DNA of 64,000 bases from DASVTR01 sp036382855 (lineage in GTDB: Bacteria > Acidobacteriota > Blastocatellia > Pyrinomonadales > Pyrinomonadaceae). Shown one piece after another: positions 53,401-61,228 of this stretch. Location: assembly GCA_036382855.1 (NCBI GenBank), contig DASVPO010000012.1:62001-126000 (forward strand). The letters run 5' to 3'. The notes under the pieces are model-generated. The model did no database searches, was not told where the DNA came from, and was given only the letters and a program-made list of their open reading frames with translations. Each line of letters begins with the position of its first letter. Position 1 is the stretch's first letter. Both the position numbers and the translations under genes were made by a program.

Positions 53401-54627
53401 CCAACATCAACACCTTCGCCGACGCCCGGCCCGTCGCCGACACCTTCGCCAACACCGTCGCCGACAGCAAGCCCGACGCCGACACCGACGCCTAATCCAA
53501 CGCCGTCGCCAAGCCCGACGCCCACGCCCGGCGGCGACGAATCGCGCACCGTGCGCTTCAGCGCTCCGAGCTACAGCGTTAATGAAGGCGCGGGCAGCAT
53601 CAATATCACTGTGCTGCGCGGCGGTGATTTGTCGCGTGAATCGAAGGTCAAGTTTCAGACTACGGACGGCACGGCGCTCGACCGTTCCGATTACACGCGT
53701 GCTTCCGGCCGTCTCACCTTCGCACCCGGAGAAGCGAGCAAGAGCTTCTCCGTGCTTATCACGGATGATGCTTTTGTCGAAGGCGACGAGATAGTCAATC
53801 TCATGCTCTTTGACGCTTCAAACAGCACGCAGATTATCAGCCCTGCTGCCGTCGTGTTAACTATCAACGACAACGACAGCCGTGCTGCCGCGGCGAATCC
53901 TTTCGACGAGGCGCACTTCTTCGTCCGTCAGCAGTATCACGACTTTCTCAACCGTGAGCCTGATGCTGGTGGGCTTGACTACTGGTCAGGCGAGATAACG
54001 CGCTGCCGCGACGCTTCCTGCGTCAAGGCGCAACGCATCAACGTCTCTGCGGCCTTCTTCGCTGAGGGCGAATTCCAGAAGACAGGCTATTTCATCTACC
54101 GTCTCTACAAGGGCGCGCTCGGTCGCAGGCCCGGTTATGAGGAGTTTATGTATGACCGCAGCTCTTTGATAGACGTGGCTGATGCTAACGCGGCCACGCA
54201 AGCCTTCGCAGACGAATGGGTGACGAGAAGCGAGTTTCTGCAAGCTTACCCGTCAGACATGATGCCTGAGATGTTCGTCGTCAAGCTATTAACAACGGCG
54301 GGCCTGACGAACCGTGAGGCGGAGGGACAGCAGTTGGCTGCTGCCTTACGCCGCGGCGAGAAGACACGCGCGCAGGTCTTGCGTGAGATAGTGAATTTCT
54401 CGGAGTTTGAGACGCGCGAGTACAACGCAGCCTTCGTGCTGATGCAATACTTCGGCTACCTCAGGCGCAATCCTGACGAGGGCGGCTACCAGTTCTGGCT
54501 CGACGTGCTTAACAACGGCGTGCCGAACAACTACAAGGCGATGGTCTGCGCCTTCATCACCTCGGCTGAGCTACAGGACCGCTTTGCCGGAGTGCAGACG
54601 CACAACAACACGGAGTGTGGGCCATAA
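50425..54627 (+). CDS. YVTN propeller / diheme cytochrome c peroxidase-like / Calx-beta / DUF4214 fusion
   Basis: 1400 aa from ATG 50425, with GTGGAG 7 nt upstream. An N-terminal hydrophobic segment (IVMGLTVGIGLGWLVF) is a signal or anchor. Residues about 130-560 form a YVTN-type beta-propeller (SADGKTLYVANTLGHTIAAI, SPDGRTIYVANFQTEDVSVL). Two CxxCH heme sites, CGFCH (592-596) and CAECH (755-759), lie 163 residues apart as in diheme CcpA/MauG-like peroxidases. After a Pro/Thr linker (53370-53535) come Calx-beta and DUF4214. Probably a periplasmic or surface electron-transfer enzyme. Substrate unknown. Confidence 0.85.
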   Translation: MTINRIKFIVMGLTVGIGLGWLVFNTNFRAGASAVHPTLSAAFERRVMSTSAEAPFQLRFFTTAVKTDSEGKIITGPQDDPVKNIVGAESAGERAGLERFTKIMFGAGYIDGRPDPGTRIDPNNPIVKSGNQFWPFRPQPFRSEPRTLALTPDGQKLYVTLPGREGYPDWRVAVVETAGRRVLSWIDLRPAGVMLGTRPIGVKVSPLNTSIYPRPYVVVLNQYGNFASVIDTATDQVIGEFQTGFYGEKVIFNAQGTRLYITDRFKDQVRAFRIDPGPFFTQIAEIPTGTTELERANPRDLDLSADGKTLYVANTLGHTIAAINVENDANTLIKNLPVGGLSTDVKVVGRWGIVSGQETNTKLNGRETGHGLPTKTADGVAIKNNGQPLGYTPVMSDATKATTFDDIGSELNIFDTTTNLFVYRYVDEGRDISQLVTPGQYVDLKDHADAQKIIKGSGPEQMMVRGQMLFVTFAHSEKVQAFRINVNASDPSQVLSPADIELTGGITPQGVEVSPDGRTIYVANFQTEDVSVLNVDANGNLARQTRVDVGVTPNTPDPTTGGHGQNLFATDEEVGLRWFFSSSYSDDGQKSCGFCHWDGRQDGCQWNVAANAVGGVKVCPQNKDISDNWPEWYEGLNNDFMAYASACNGEVLLGERTPTPLFPQADQIERFHAREDYVLRKTEEDSRAIGRDDLNGKAFKVGYYDMAYLQILWSQNETRRMPNPLEQFPDLAEAAKVARGKEIFTKGVREGGSGCAECHHNGNKFTNDALDDTFQDFNIHEPGVISETTVDGNGPFFRPENDYFFTRFGPPQDVGTPQNFSSRNTKHLRTFWDSVPRWLHYGGAHTVREILLAPDSPLLRPGERGFNFRTVRTDQRRGPNNLPTEVPITLGHSQGGLAGDGMGPLYVSLDSPFVRQPDGSFLIDRLGTNNVAPLVTNGQINPQLAANNIQVIKDTHGRTSHLSASDFEALELYLKSLDGAKAPTPGPSPTPTPTSTPSPTPGPSPTPSPTPSPTASPTPTPTPNPTPSPSPTPTPGGDESRTVRFSAPSYSVNEGAGSINITVLRGGDLSRESKVKFQTTDGTALDRSDYTRASGRLTFAPGEASKSFSVLITDDAFVEGDEIVNLMLFDASNSTQIISPAAVVLTINDNDSRAAAANPFDEAHFFVRQQYHDFLNREPDAGGLDYWSGEITRCRDASCVKAQRINVSAAFFAEGEFQKTGYFIYRLYKGALGRRPGYEEFMYDRSSLIDVADANAATQAFADEWVTRSEFLQAYPSDMMPEMFVVKLLTTAGLTNREAEGQQLAAALRRGEKTRAQVLREIVNFSEFETREYNAAFVLMQYFGYLRRNPDEGGYQFWLDVLNNGVPNNYKAMVCAFITSAELQDRFAGVQTHNNTECGP
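53370..53535 (+). repeat. Pro-Thr/Pro-Ser tandem repeat linker
   Basis: A low-complexity coding repeat (PTPTSTPSPTPGPSPTPSP and similar) between the cytochrome part and the Calx-beta domain; degenerate units such as ACGCCG and TCGCCA. It has the same style as the linker of the preceding gene. Confidence 0.85.
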
Positions 54628-54699
54628 CAAGGCTCTCACCTTTGCGCCGCAAGGCATGTGCTGCTGACGATTTCAATTGTGACAGTAGCATTAACATAA

Positions 54700-54746
54700 G
54701 GGCTGCCGGACTCTGAAGCATTGCTTCAGGCCCGGCAGCCCTTTTT
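54700..54746 (+). terminator. Strong intrinsic terminator after the cytochrome fusion gene
   Basis: Outer stem GGGCTGCCGG (54700-54709) with CCGGCAGCCC (54732-54741) and inner stem CTGAAGC/GCTTCAG (54713-54729) followed by TTTTT. It lies 72 bp after the stop. Confidence 0.9.
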
Positions 54747-54790
54747 ATTAACGCAAGCAGCCACTCGCGCGCCGCCTGTTTTGAGCGCTC

Positions 54791-55270
54791 TTATTTCTGC
54801 TGCTCGACTGCGTCTCTTAAAACGGGGTCGAAGTTGCGCGTCGTATGGTCTGTGACGCTGCCGAAGTTTGCTGGGCGCGGCGGCAATTGGGCCGGGCGCG
54901 GCTGCTCTGTTAAGTTCTGCTGGCGGTTGGGTTGAGCGGGCCTGTGCGCTGGCTGTGAACCGGGGCCGGAAATTTTCGACCACAGCTTAATGAGCATGGA
55001 GGAAACGGCGAAGAGCATTGACATCGAGAGCATCGCCATAATGACGATGGCAGGCTCGGCGACTCCTCTGTCCAGCCACTTGTCTGCAACCGCAAAGACG
55101 ACAATCATTCCGACGATGACAGTGAAGCTGATGATCAGCGCCAGCTTCGTAAAACTCACCGGGGCGATTTGCGGCGCAGGCAGGTTGGCCGCCGCGTTGA
55201 GGCTCGCGCCGCAACGACTGCAATAGTTTAACCCTTCCGGCATTTCAGCGCCGCAACCTGAACAATACAT
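54791..55270 (-). CDS. Zinc-ribbon membrane protein (paralogue 3)
   Basis: 159 aa. Zinc ribbon MYCSGCGAEMPEGLNYCSRCG, two hydrophobic helices (about 42-62 and 75-95), a Pro/Gln-rich stretch and the C-terminal motif SVTDHTTRNF. This is the same plan as the pair at 14.6-15.8 kb, 40 kb away, though the ribbon and linker differ. Function unknown. It has the upstream 155-bp gap to itself and is convergent with the cytochrome fusion gene. Confidence 0.7.
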   Translation of the reverse strand: MYCSGCGAEMPEGLNYCSRCGASLNAAANLPAPQIAPVSFTKLALIISFTVIVGMIVVFAVADKWLDRGVAEPAIVIMAMLSMSMLFAVSSMLIKLWSKISGPGSQPAHRPAQPNRQQNLTEQPRPAQLPPRPANFGSVTDHTTRNFDPVLRDAVEQQK

Positions 55271-55425
55271 CGTTTCTCTCCCCTGCGAAGCTCAGCCGTC
55301 ATTCAAACAAACGTGACGGCTGTTGAGAATTCAATGCTCTTACGAATCAAGCCTGCGCTGAGTTCCGCACCCACAGTCAGGACGGACGCAAACGTTTACA
55401 GAGCGCGCACACGAGCGGAATAGTT

Positions 55426-57348
55426 TTACGGAGTACCGTCGTCATCATTCTTACCATCGTTGACCGGCGGCTCATCAGCTACCGTTATCGTTGTACTGCT
55501 GGTCGGCCTCGCTGTGTTCGTCATCTGTTCTATATCAACTGTAGGAGTCAGTTCTCCGAGCACGCTCTGGACGACGAGCAGGCGGGCCATCATCCGTATT
55601 TCATCGCGCTGGAATCTTTCGGCCAGAGCGCGCGTGCGGTCAAAATCGGAGACGGCGAGGCTGCGCAGGTCGGGCATGAAGTAGCCTGTGGCGAAGGGGA
55701 GCATGCCTGTAAAAACCTCCATCCGAATCTCGTCGTCGCGCATCACTTCCTGGTCAAGTATAAAACCGCCGAGCGTGACGGCGGCGGCCAGCAATTCGTT
55801 GAGCTGGTCAACGATGGGTTCGAGCATCGTCAGGCTGCGCTCAGGGTTCAACTTGGCGTAAGCCTGTACGACCATTAACTGCGCGCCCAGTTGTGTGATG
55901 TTCTTGGCCCGGTAGTTAACGAAGCCCTGCGCTTCTTCAAGCAACTGCCGGGCAAGCTTCTTCTCGCCTTTCGCAAGCAGCGTCGTAGCGATCTGGGCCA
56001 ACGTTATTGCCCGCTCCTCGTTCGTCCGCAGGTTAGCCAGCAACTTGCGCACCTGCTCCATCTTCCCCTGCTCGGCAGCGCTGAGAGAAGCTTCCTGGTC
56101 AAGCTGGCTCAAATAATTCTTGCGCATGTTAGGGTCGCTGATATTGTTTTTGATGATTTCGCGCGCACGCTCTACATCGCCCTTCTCCGCAAATTTCATG
56201 GCGGCGGTATGATACAAATGGTCGCGCATGCCGGGCGGGGCTTTCGCAGCCGCCGTCAGCAAATCTTCCGGCGTTCCCTTCTCGATTGTGTTCTGGATTC
56301 CGGCCCAGTCGGGCGCTGGCGCTGGCGGCGCGGCTTCATCTCCATCATCGCCGTTGCTGCTGGCGGTAGCGGTGACTGTAGTTTTGTGTTGAGCCATTTT
56401 ACGGCGCAACTCGGCCATGCGCGCCGGTGCATATTTTTGCACCTGCGGCAGCAGGGCCGAGAGAGTTTCCAGCCGGCCGGAATAGGACGGAGAGTTGAGA
56501 GCCAACGTGATGTTCATTTCCAGCAGTTCGCGCATGCCCTGCTGGTCAAGGAGCGGCTTCTCCTTTTTAGTTTCTTTGCTTTCGCTCTCGGTCGAAGAAT
56601 CGAAGACGATGTTGAGCATGCTGAAAGCGACGTTGGAAGCCTCGTCGTTGCCCGACAGATTTTCCGTACGCAGCTTGGCGACCATAGCGCTCGCCAGTTT
56701 GGCCGCGGCCTCACGGTCTTTCTCCTTGAGGGTGGTAAGCGTATTAATCAACTCGTAGGTAAAGCCTCTGGAAAGATTCTCTTCAGCGAGTTCGAGCGCC
56801 TGCTTGGGGTCTGTTTCGATAATGCGTGTGGCGAGGCCGTATTCGAGGTTCAGGTCGTTGAAGAGTTCGCCATAACGGTTGTAGGAGACCGTTTGCGACT
56901 GGTTGGGCGGGCGCGTCGCGCGCAGAAATTCGCGGGCCAGGCGCGGGTCGCGCGAAGCCAGCATTTGCACGACTTCACGCCGCAGTTGCCCGACTCCCTG
57001 AAAAATGTGTGGCCGCGGCGCGTCGTCTTCGTTCTGGTCGTTGAGCAAGTCAACGACGCCGGCCATCGTCTCTTTGAAGTAGATGCGAGCGCGTGGCTCG
57101 TCGTGCTTCCAGAGCAGGCCGGCGGCCAGCGCCTTTAAGCGCAGGCGATTCTCCGCCACCTTAAACGATTGCGCATCCTTGATAATCTCGTCGAGCATGA
57201 CGAGCGCTTTCTGTTCGAGTTCTTTGCTGATTTTCGGCTGCTGCGGGGCGGGCGCGCTCGCGGGAGTTGTTTGCGCATTGATGTTTGTGCTGGCTGACGC
57301 GCAGGCAATCAGGAGCAGGAGCACGCAGATGAAATGCTTTGAGTTCAT
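55426..57348 (-). CDS. Secreted helical-repeat protein of unknown function
   Basis: 640 aa from ATG 57348 (MNSKHFICVLLLLIACASAS), where a signal peptide starts at once; an in-frame start 42 bp upstream is less likely. A lipobox is not clear. The mature part is nearly all helical, with recurring A/L-rich stretches (EQKALVMLDEIIKDAQ, DPRLAREFLRAT, AAKLASAMVAKLRTENL, KKLARQLLEEAQGF) that recall TPR- or HEAT-like solenoids. No catalytic motif. It probably binds a partner in the periplasm. It stands alone on its strand. Confidence 0.6.
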   Translation of the reverse strand: MNSKHFICVLLLLIACASASTNINAQTTPASAPAPQQPKISKELEQKALVMLDEIIKDAQSFKVAENRLRLKALAAGLLWKHDEPRARIYFKETMAGVVDLLNDQNEDDAPRPHIFQGVGQLRREVVQMLASRDPRLAREFLRATRPPNQSQTVSYNRYGELFNDLNLEYGLATRIIETDPKQALELAEENLSRGFTYELINTLTTLKEKDREAAAKLASAMVAKLRTENLSGNDEASNVAFSMLNIVFDSSTESESKETKKEKPLLDQQGMRELLEMNITLALNSPSYSGRLETLSALLPQVQKYAPARMAELRRKMAQHKTTVTATASSNGDDGDEAAPPAPAPDWAGIQNTIEKGTPEDLLTAAAKAPPGMRDHLYHTAAMKFAEKGDVERAREIIKNNISDPNMRKNYLSQLDQEASLSAAEQGKMEQVRKLLANLRTNEERAITLAQIATTLLAKGEKKLARQLLEEAQGFVNYRAKNITQLGAQLMVVQAYAKLNPERSLTMLEPIVDQLNELLAAAVTLGGFILDQEVMRDDEIRMEVFTGMLPFATGYFMPDLRSLAVSDFDRTRALAERFQRDEIRMMARLLVVQSVLGELTPTVDIEQMTNTARPTSSTTITVADEPPVNDGKNDDDGTP

Positions 57349-57561
57349 ACTGACCTTTCCGAGGCGGACAAGTTCGCTGGCCGGGAGCAAAAGTAGAGTT
57401 AAACAGTGAGACGACCTTCGTCTGAACGACTAACGCGGCTTCCGCTAACGATAATAGCCGATTACCATCGCAACAGCCACCCGCGAAAAAAGATTGAACC
57501 GCTCTTGATTCGCTGCTAGCATCCTTGCAATTCAAATTCACGGAAGAAGGGATATAAGCAA

Positions 57562-58113
57562 ATGGCCCAGAAAAGAGCCGCCATCGCGTCGTCCGCCGTC
57601 AATGCCGAGCCGAGCAAAGCGCAGCTTCAGAGACAAATGGAGGAAGCCCGCGAGACAATCGCGCAAACCGTCGAAGAGATTAAAGACACGGTTACTGACT
57701 CGGTTGAGAGCGTCAAGGAGACGGTCAGCGACGTGCTCGACTGGAATGAGCACTTCACGAAAAACCCGCTGCTCTGGGGAGCGGCCGCAGTCGGGGCCGG
57801 ACTCGTCATCGGCTATAGCATCGCCGCCATGCGCGAAGGCGAACGCCACCCGCGCCGCAATCGTCGCCCGCAGGATTCAGTGGCCGACAGCCTGCTCGCA
57901 GAGTTGGCAACCGTCGGTGAAAACATTCTGCTGCCAGCCGTCAACGAACGCGTCAAAAGCCTCTTCGGCATAGACCTTTCAAAACATCTTTTAGATCATG
58001 GAGAGAGCAGACCGCACCGTTCATCGAGCAGGAAAAGCAGTAAGAAGAGTAGCGCGAAAAAAGGCACGACGAAGAAAGCTGCGGCGCGTCGTACGACGAA
58101 GAAGAGCCGTTGA
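57562..58113 (+). CDS. Membrane-anchored protein with basic histone-like tail
   Basis: 183 aa. A charged amphipathic helix (20-65; MEEARETIAQTVEEIKDTV) like those of DUF883/DUF3618 proteins, one membrane helix (NPLLWGAAAVGAGLVIGYSI, near 71-90), a soluble part, then a Lys/Arg/Ser/Ala-rich C-terminus (KKSSAKKGTTKKAAARRTTK) resembling histone H1 tails. The first half fits ElaB/YqjD-type inner-membrane proteins that bind ribosomes. The basic tail could bind nucleic acid. Both are inferences from composition. Confidence 0.7.
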   Translation: MAQKRAAIASSAVNAEPSKAQLQRQMEEARETIAQTVEEIKDTVTDSVESVKETVSDVLDWNEHFTKNPLLWGAAAVGAGLVIGYSIAAMREGERHPRRNRRPQDSVADSLLAELATVGENILLPAVNERVKSLFGIDLSKHLLDHGESRPHRSSSRKSSKKSSAKKGTTKKAAARRTTKKSR

Positions 58114-58258
58114 GAGTTTCCGGGCAAAACGCTGGCGGACGCAGACAGGCTCGATTTAAGTCGTTATTAAGTCGCTATTGAATCGGCGGGCGTTTAAATC
58201 CGAAAGCGGCCTCACCTCGTATAATTGAGTATCCTGATGACGGCGCGCGCCTCTGGCG

Positions 58259-59272
58259 ATGCCGGAAGATTTGCGAGGCGTGATGCTGATAAAGAAGCCC
58301 GGCGACATTAAAGAGAGCGAGATAACGGATAAAAGTCTCTACCTGAACCGTAGAAACTTTATGCGCGCCGCCGCGCTCGCTACCTCGACGGTCGCCACCG
58401 GCCTCCTTTACCGCAAGCTCAATCCGCCGCCGCCACCGCCGCGCGTCGGGGAGAAATTGCAGGATGTCGTCAAGCCCGCGCCCGCAGAGGCACAGGCCGC
58501 AGGCTTCGCGACAGAGGAAAAGCTGACGCCCTTTGAAGACATCACCACCTACAACAACTTCTACGAATTTTCGACCGACAAGACGGAAGTCTCCGAACTG
58601 GCGCAGAATTTTGTGACGCGTCCGTGGACGGTGAAGGTCGAAGGATTAGTCAACAAGCCGAAAACTTACGACCTTGACGACCTGCTGAAGATTGCGCCGC
58701 GTGAAGAGCGCATCTATCGCCTGCGCTGCGTGGAGGGCTGGTCAATGGTCATTCCGTGGGTCGGCTTTTCGCTCTCGAAGCTGCTCGAACAGGTTGAGCC
58801 GAAGGCTGAGGCGAAGTACGTCGCCTTCGAGACAGTCTACGACCGCAAGCAGATGCCCAACCAGAGGCGCAGCGGCGTGCTCCCCTGGCCCTACGTCGAA
58901 GGCTTGCGCATTGACGAAGCGATGCACCCGCTCACCCTCCTCGCCTCCGGCCTTTACGGCGAAGCGCTGCCGCCGCAGGACGGAGCACCCTTGCGGCTCG
59001 TAGTGCCCTGGAAGTATGGCTTCAAGAGCATCAAGTCCGTCGTCAAGATCAGCCTTGTCGAGCGCCAGCCGCCGACGACGTGGAACATGGCCGCGCCTGA
59101 CGAATACGGCTTTTATTCAAACGTCAATCCGAGCGTACGGCATCCGCGTTGGAGTCAGGCGACGGAGCAGCGCATAGGCGAGTACAGGCGACGCGAGACG
59201 CTGATGTTCAACGGCTACGCCGAACAGGTCGCCGCGTTATATACGGGCATGGATTTGAGAGCCAACTTCTAA
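58259..59272 (+). CDS. msrP: Protein-methionine-sulfoxide reductase catalytic subunit MsrP
   Basis: 337 aa. A Tat signal is present (RRNFMRAA, residues 31-38, then a hydrophobic stretch). The molybdopterin-ligating Cys lies in YRLRCVEGWSMVIPW. The start ATG 58259 gives a long N-terminal region before the Tat motif, as is common for MsrP. It reduces oxidised methionines of periplasmic proteins using electrons from the quinone pool via MsrQ, whose gene follows after 12 bp. It is the only clear molybdoenzyme in the window, and its need for molybdenum may link it to modBC and mosAB. Confidence 0.95.
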   Translation: MPEDLRGVMLIKKPGDIKESEITDKSLYLNRRNFMRAAALATSTVATGLLYRKLNPPPPPPRVGEKLQDVVKPAPAEAQAAGFATEEKLTPFEDITTYNNFYEFSTDKTEVSELAQNFVTRPWTVKVEGLVNKPKTYDLDDLLKIAPREERIYRLRCVEGWSMVIPWVGFSLSKLLEQVEPKAEAKYVAFETVYDRKQMPNQRRSGVLPWPYVEGLRIDEAMHPLTLLASGLYGEALPPQDGAPLRLVVPWKYGFKSIKSVVKISLVERQPPTTWNMAAPDEYGFYSNVNPSVRHPRWSQATEQRIGEYRRRETLMFNGYAEQVAALYTGMDLRANF

Positions 59273-59284
59273 AAGGTTTGAGCG

Positions 59285-59917
59285 TTGATTAAAGACTGGA
59301 AATACGACAAGTTTTACAAGGCCGTGGTCTTCATCAACTGCGCCGTGCCGCTCGCCCTAATGCTGTGGGATGTTTACCGCAAGCGCGTGGGCGCAAACCC
59401 TGTCGAGTTTGTCACGCGCACGACGGGCATGCTGACGCTCGTCTTCCTGCTCATCTCGCTGGCCGTCACTCCTTTACGGAAGCTGACCAGTATTCAATGG
59501 CTCATCCGTTTTCGCCGCATGCTCGGCCTCTACGCCTTCTTCTACGGCTTCCTGCACCTGCTGACTTACGTCTGGTTCGACCGCTCATGGAAGCTTGGAA
59601 CAGTTGTGCCCGATGTTCTTCAGCGTCCCTTCATCGCCGTCGGGATGCTGAGCTTCTTTATCATGGTTCCGCTGGCGATAACTTCCACGGACAAGATGCT
59701 CAAGCGCCTCGGCGGCAAGCGCTGGCAAAAACTGCACAAGGCCGCTTATCTAGCCGCCATCGCAGGCGTCGTTCATTATTACCTGCTGGTCAAAACAAAC
59801 GTTCGCCTGCCGCTCCTCCTGGCCTTTGTCCTCGCGCTGCTCTTAGGCTACAGAATCTTCCACGCTTCCATGAAGCAGAAGGTGCTTTCGGCAGTCCCGC
59901 CGCGCGCCAAAAGCTGA
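59285..59917 (+). CDS. msrQ: Heme-binding membrane subunit MsrQ
   Basis: 210 aa, about six hydrophobic helices. MLGLYAFFYGFLHLLTYVWF and KLHKAAYLAAIAGVVHYYLL carry the conserved His residues that hold heme in YedZ/MsrQ. It passes electrons from quinol to periplasmic MsrP. The start is TTG 59285, 12 bp after msrP, preceded by AAAAGG about 10 nt upstream; there is no earlier ATG. It converges on a minus-strand lipoprotein gene. Confidence 0.95.
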   Translation: MIKDWKYDKFYKAVVFINCAVPLALMLWDVYRKRVGANPVEFVTRTTGMLTLVFLLISLAVTPLRKLTSIQWLIRFRRMLGLYAFFYGFLHLLTYVWFDRSWKLGTVVPDVLQRPFIAVGMLSFFIMVPLAITSTDKMLKRLGGKRWQKLHKAAYLAAIAGVVHYYLLVKTNVRLPLLLAFVLALLLGYRIFHASMKQKVLSAVPPRAKS

Positions 59918-59944
59918 ACGATGACGAAGAGGCAACAGCAATCT

Positions 59945-60664
59945 TCAGCGTGAGGCTTTGATGTCGTGGGAGATGGTCATGCCCTTGATGGCGCGTTCGA
60001 GTAGTCCGCCTGATATTTCATCCCAACGAGTGGCGGCGCTGCCACTTGCCTCGAAATCGGCGGCCTTGAGTCCCATCGCGCTCAAATCTTCAAGGTAGAT
60101 AATCATCAACTCGTTGCGCTTCTCCTTATCAACGAGATAGACCAACCGTTGAGAGATAACGTCGTCGCTCGCTAAGCGATAGCCTTTGCTTTCTAGAAAA
60201 CCGCGTGCGCGGCTGCCGTCGGAATCCGGGCGGCCCGGATTGGCCTTGATGTTGCGGGCATAAGCGTCAGCGATAAAGTCGAGGCCGTTAATCTGTACGC
60301 TCTTGTTGACCTTGTACTTGTATGTGTGAGAATTGCTCGGCAGGTAGCCTTCAAACTGCACCCAGTACATACGCTTGACGCGTCCCTCTTTGTCGGCGTC
60401 AACAAAGAAGTGCTGCTCGGCGCGCGCAACATCGTAGAGAATAAAATCATGGCCGCCCGCATACTTAAACTTCTTGTCGAATTTGAGCCTGACGGGCGGC
60501 ATCACCGTCGAGGTCAACGTCTGCCCCTTCACACTGCGCGCTTGTTTCTGCGTTGCGGCTTCTTGTTTGGGAAGAGAGGGAGAATGAGCCAGGTAAAAGT
60601 TGACATTGCTACATGAGACGCCAAAAACCGTGCTCGCAATGAGCAGCAATAGGCCCTTCTTCAT
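59945..60664 (-). CDS. Putative lipoprotein of unknown function
   Basis: 239 aa. A signal peptide with a lipobox-like GVSC (Cys18; MKKGLLLLIASTVFGVSCSN). The mature part has charged, mixed alpha/beta segments (EQHFFVDADKEGRVKRMYWV, HTYKYKVNKSVQINGLDFIA, KEKRNELMIIYLEDLSAMGL) and no known domain. Conserved-looking but not recognised. It converges with msrQ, 27 bp apart. Confidence 0.6.
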   Translation of the reverse strand: MKKGLLLLIASTVFGVSCSNVNFYLAHSPSLPKQEAATQKQARSVKGQTLTSTVMPPVRLKFDKKFKYAGGHDFILYDVARAEQHFFVDADKEGRVKRMYWVQFEGYLPSNSHTYKYKVNKSVQINGLDFIADAYARNIKANPGRPDSDGSRARGFLESKGYRLASDDVISQRLVYLVDKEKRNELMIIYLEDLSAMGLKAADFEASGSAATRWDEISGGLLERAIKGMTISHDIKASR

Positions 60665-60906
60665 AACCGTCCTCCTTCACTCCGAATCTAACAACTAAAT
60701 ACGAGGCACTGCCGAACTGCGTTCCACATCATTTGCGCACCAGCGTTTATGCAGTGCTCACGCGCACGCTCTTGCGCGAACACACAACTCCTGTTTTCGT
60801 CTGCGCAAACTGATTAGACGCTCCGACGGGCGTTGATGATAACAAGGATGCTAACTGAGAGGGGAAGGATTCGACTGAGGATAAGAGGTATCTTAACTAC
60901 AACAAC

Positions 60907-61182
60907 TCAGCGGATGCGCTCAAACTCGTTGCGCATGTGCTCGCCCGCAACGCCTTCGAGCAGCACGCGGTCGCTCGGCAGTAGTTCGAGGATGCGGTAG
61001 GTGCGTTCCGAAGAGTCGCGGCCCGGCATTAATTCGGCGCGGAAGGTGACGAGCATGCCGGGCCGCGCCCAACGGTCTGCGCGCGGCACAGGTTCGCGTC
61101 GTTTGCCCACTAACAGAAGCGTGCCGAGCGTCCCCGCTGCCAACGCGAAGCTGCCGAGCAATCGCTTTGTCTCTTTCTTCAT
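60907..61182 (-). CDS. Small membrane-anchored protein of unknown function
   Basis: 91 aa from ATG 61182 (MKKETKRLLGSF); a longer frame overlaps the upstream gene and is rejected. One hydrophobic N-terminal helix (about 11-26), then a basic stretch RREPVPRADRW and a soluble C-terminus with PSDRVLLEGVAGEHMRNEF. Lies 46 bp downstream of the acidic protein gene. No family recognised. Confidence 0.5.
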   Translation of the reverse strand: MKKETKRLLGSFALAAGTLGTLLLVGKRREPVPRADRWARPGMLVTFRAELMPGRDSSERTYRILELLPSDRVLLEGVAGEHMRNEFERIR

Positions 61183-61228
61183 CCACTGTCCTTTGTCAGG
61201 CGAGAAAAGAATTTGGGGCAAGGTGAGA

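Noticed and set aside
55891..57138. Long open frame on the plus strand opposite the helical-repeat gene
   Set aside because: The opposite strand encodes a protein with a signal peptide and regular helical repeats; this frame shows no family motif and is an antisense shadow of GC-rich coding DNA.
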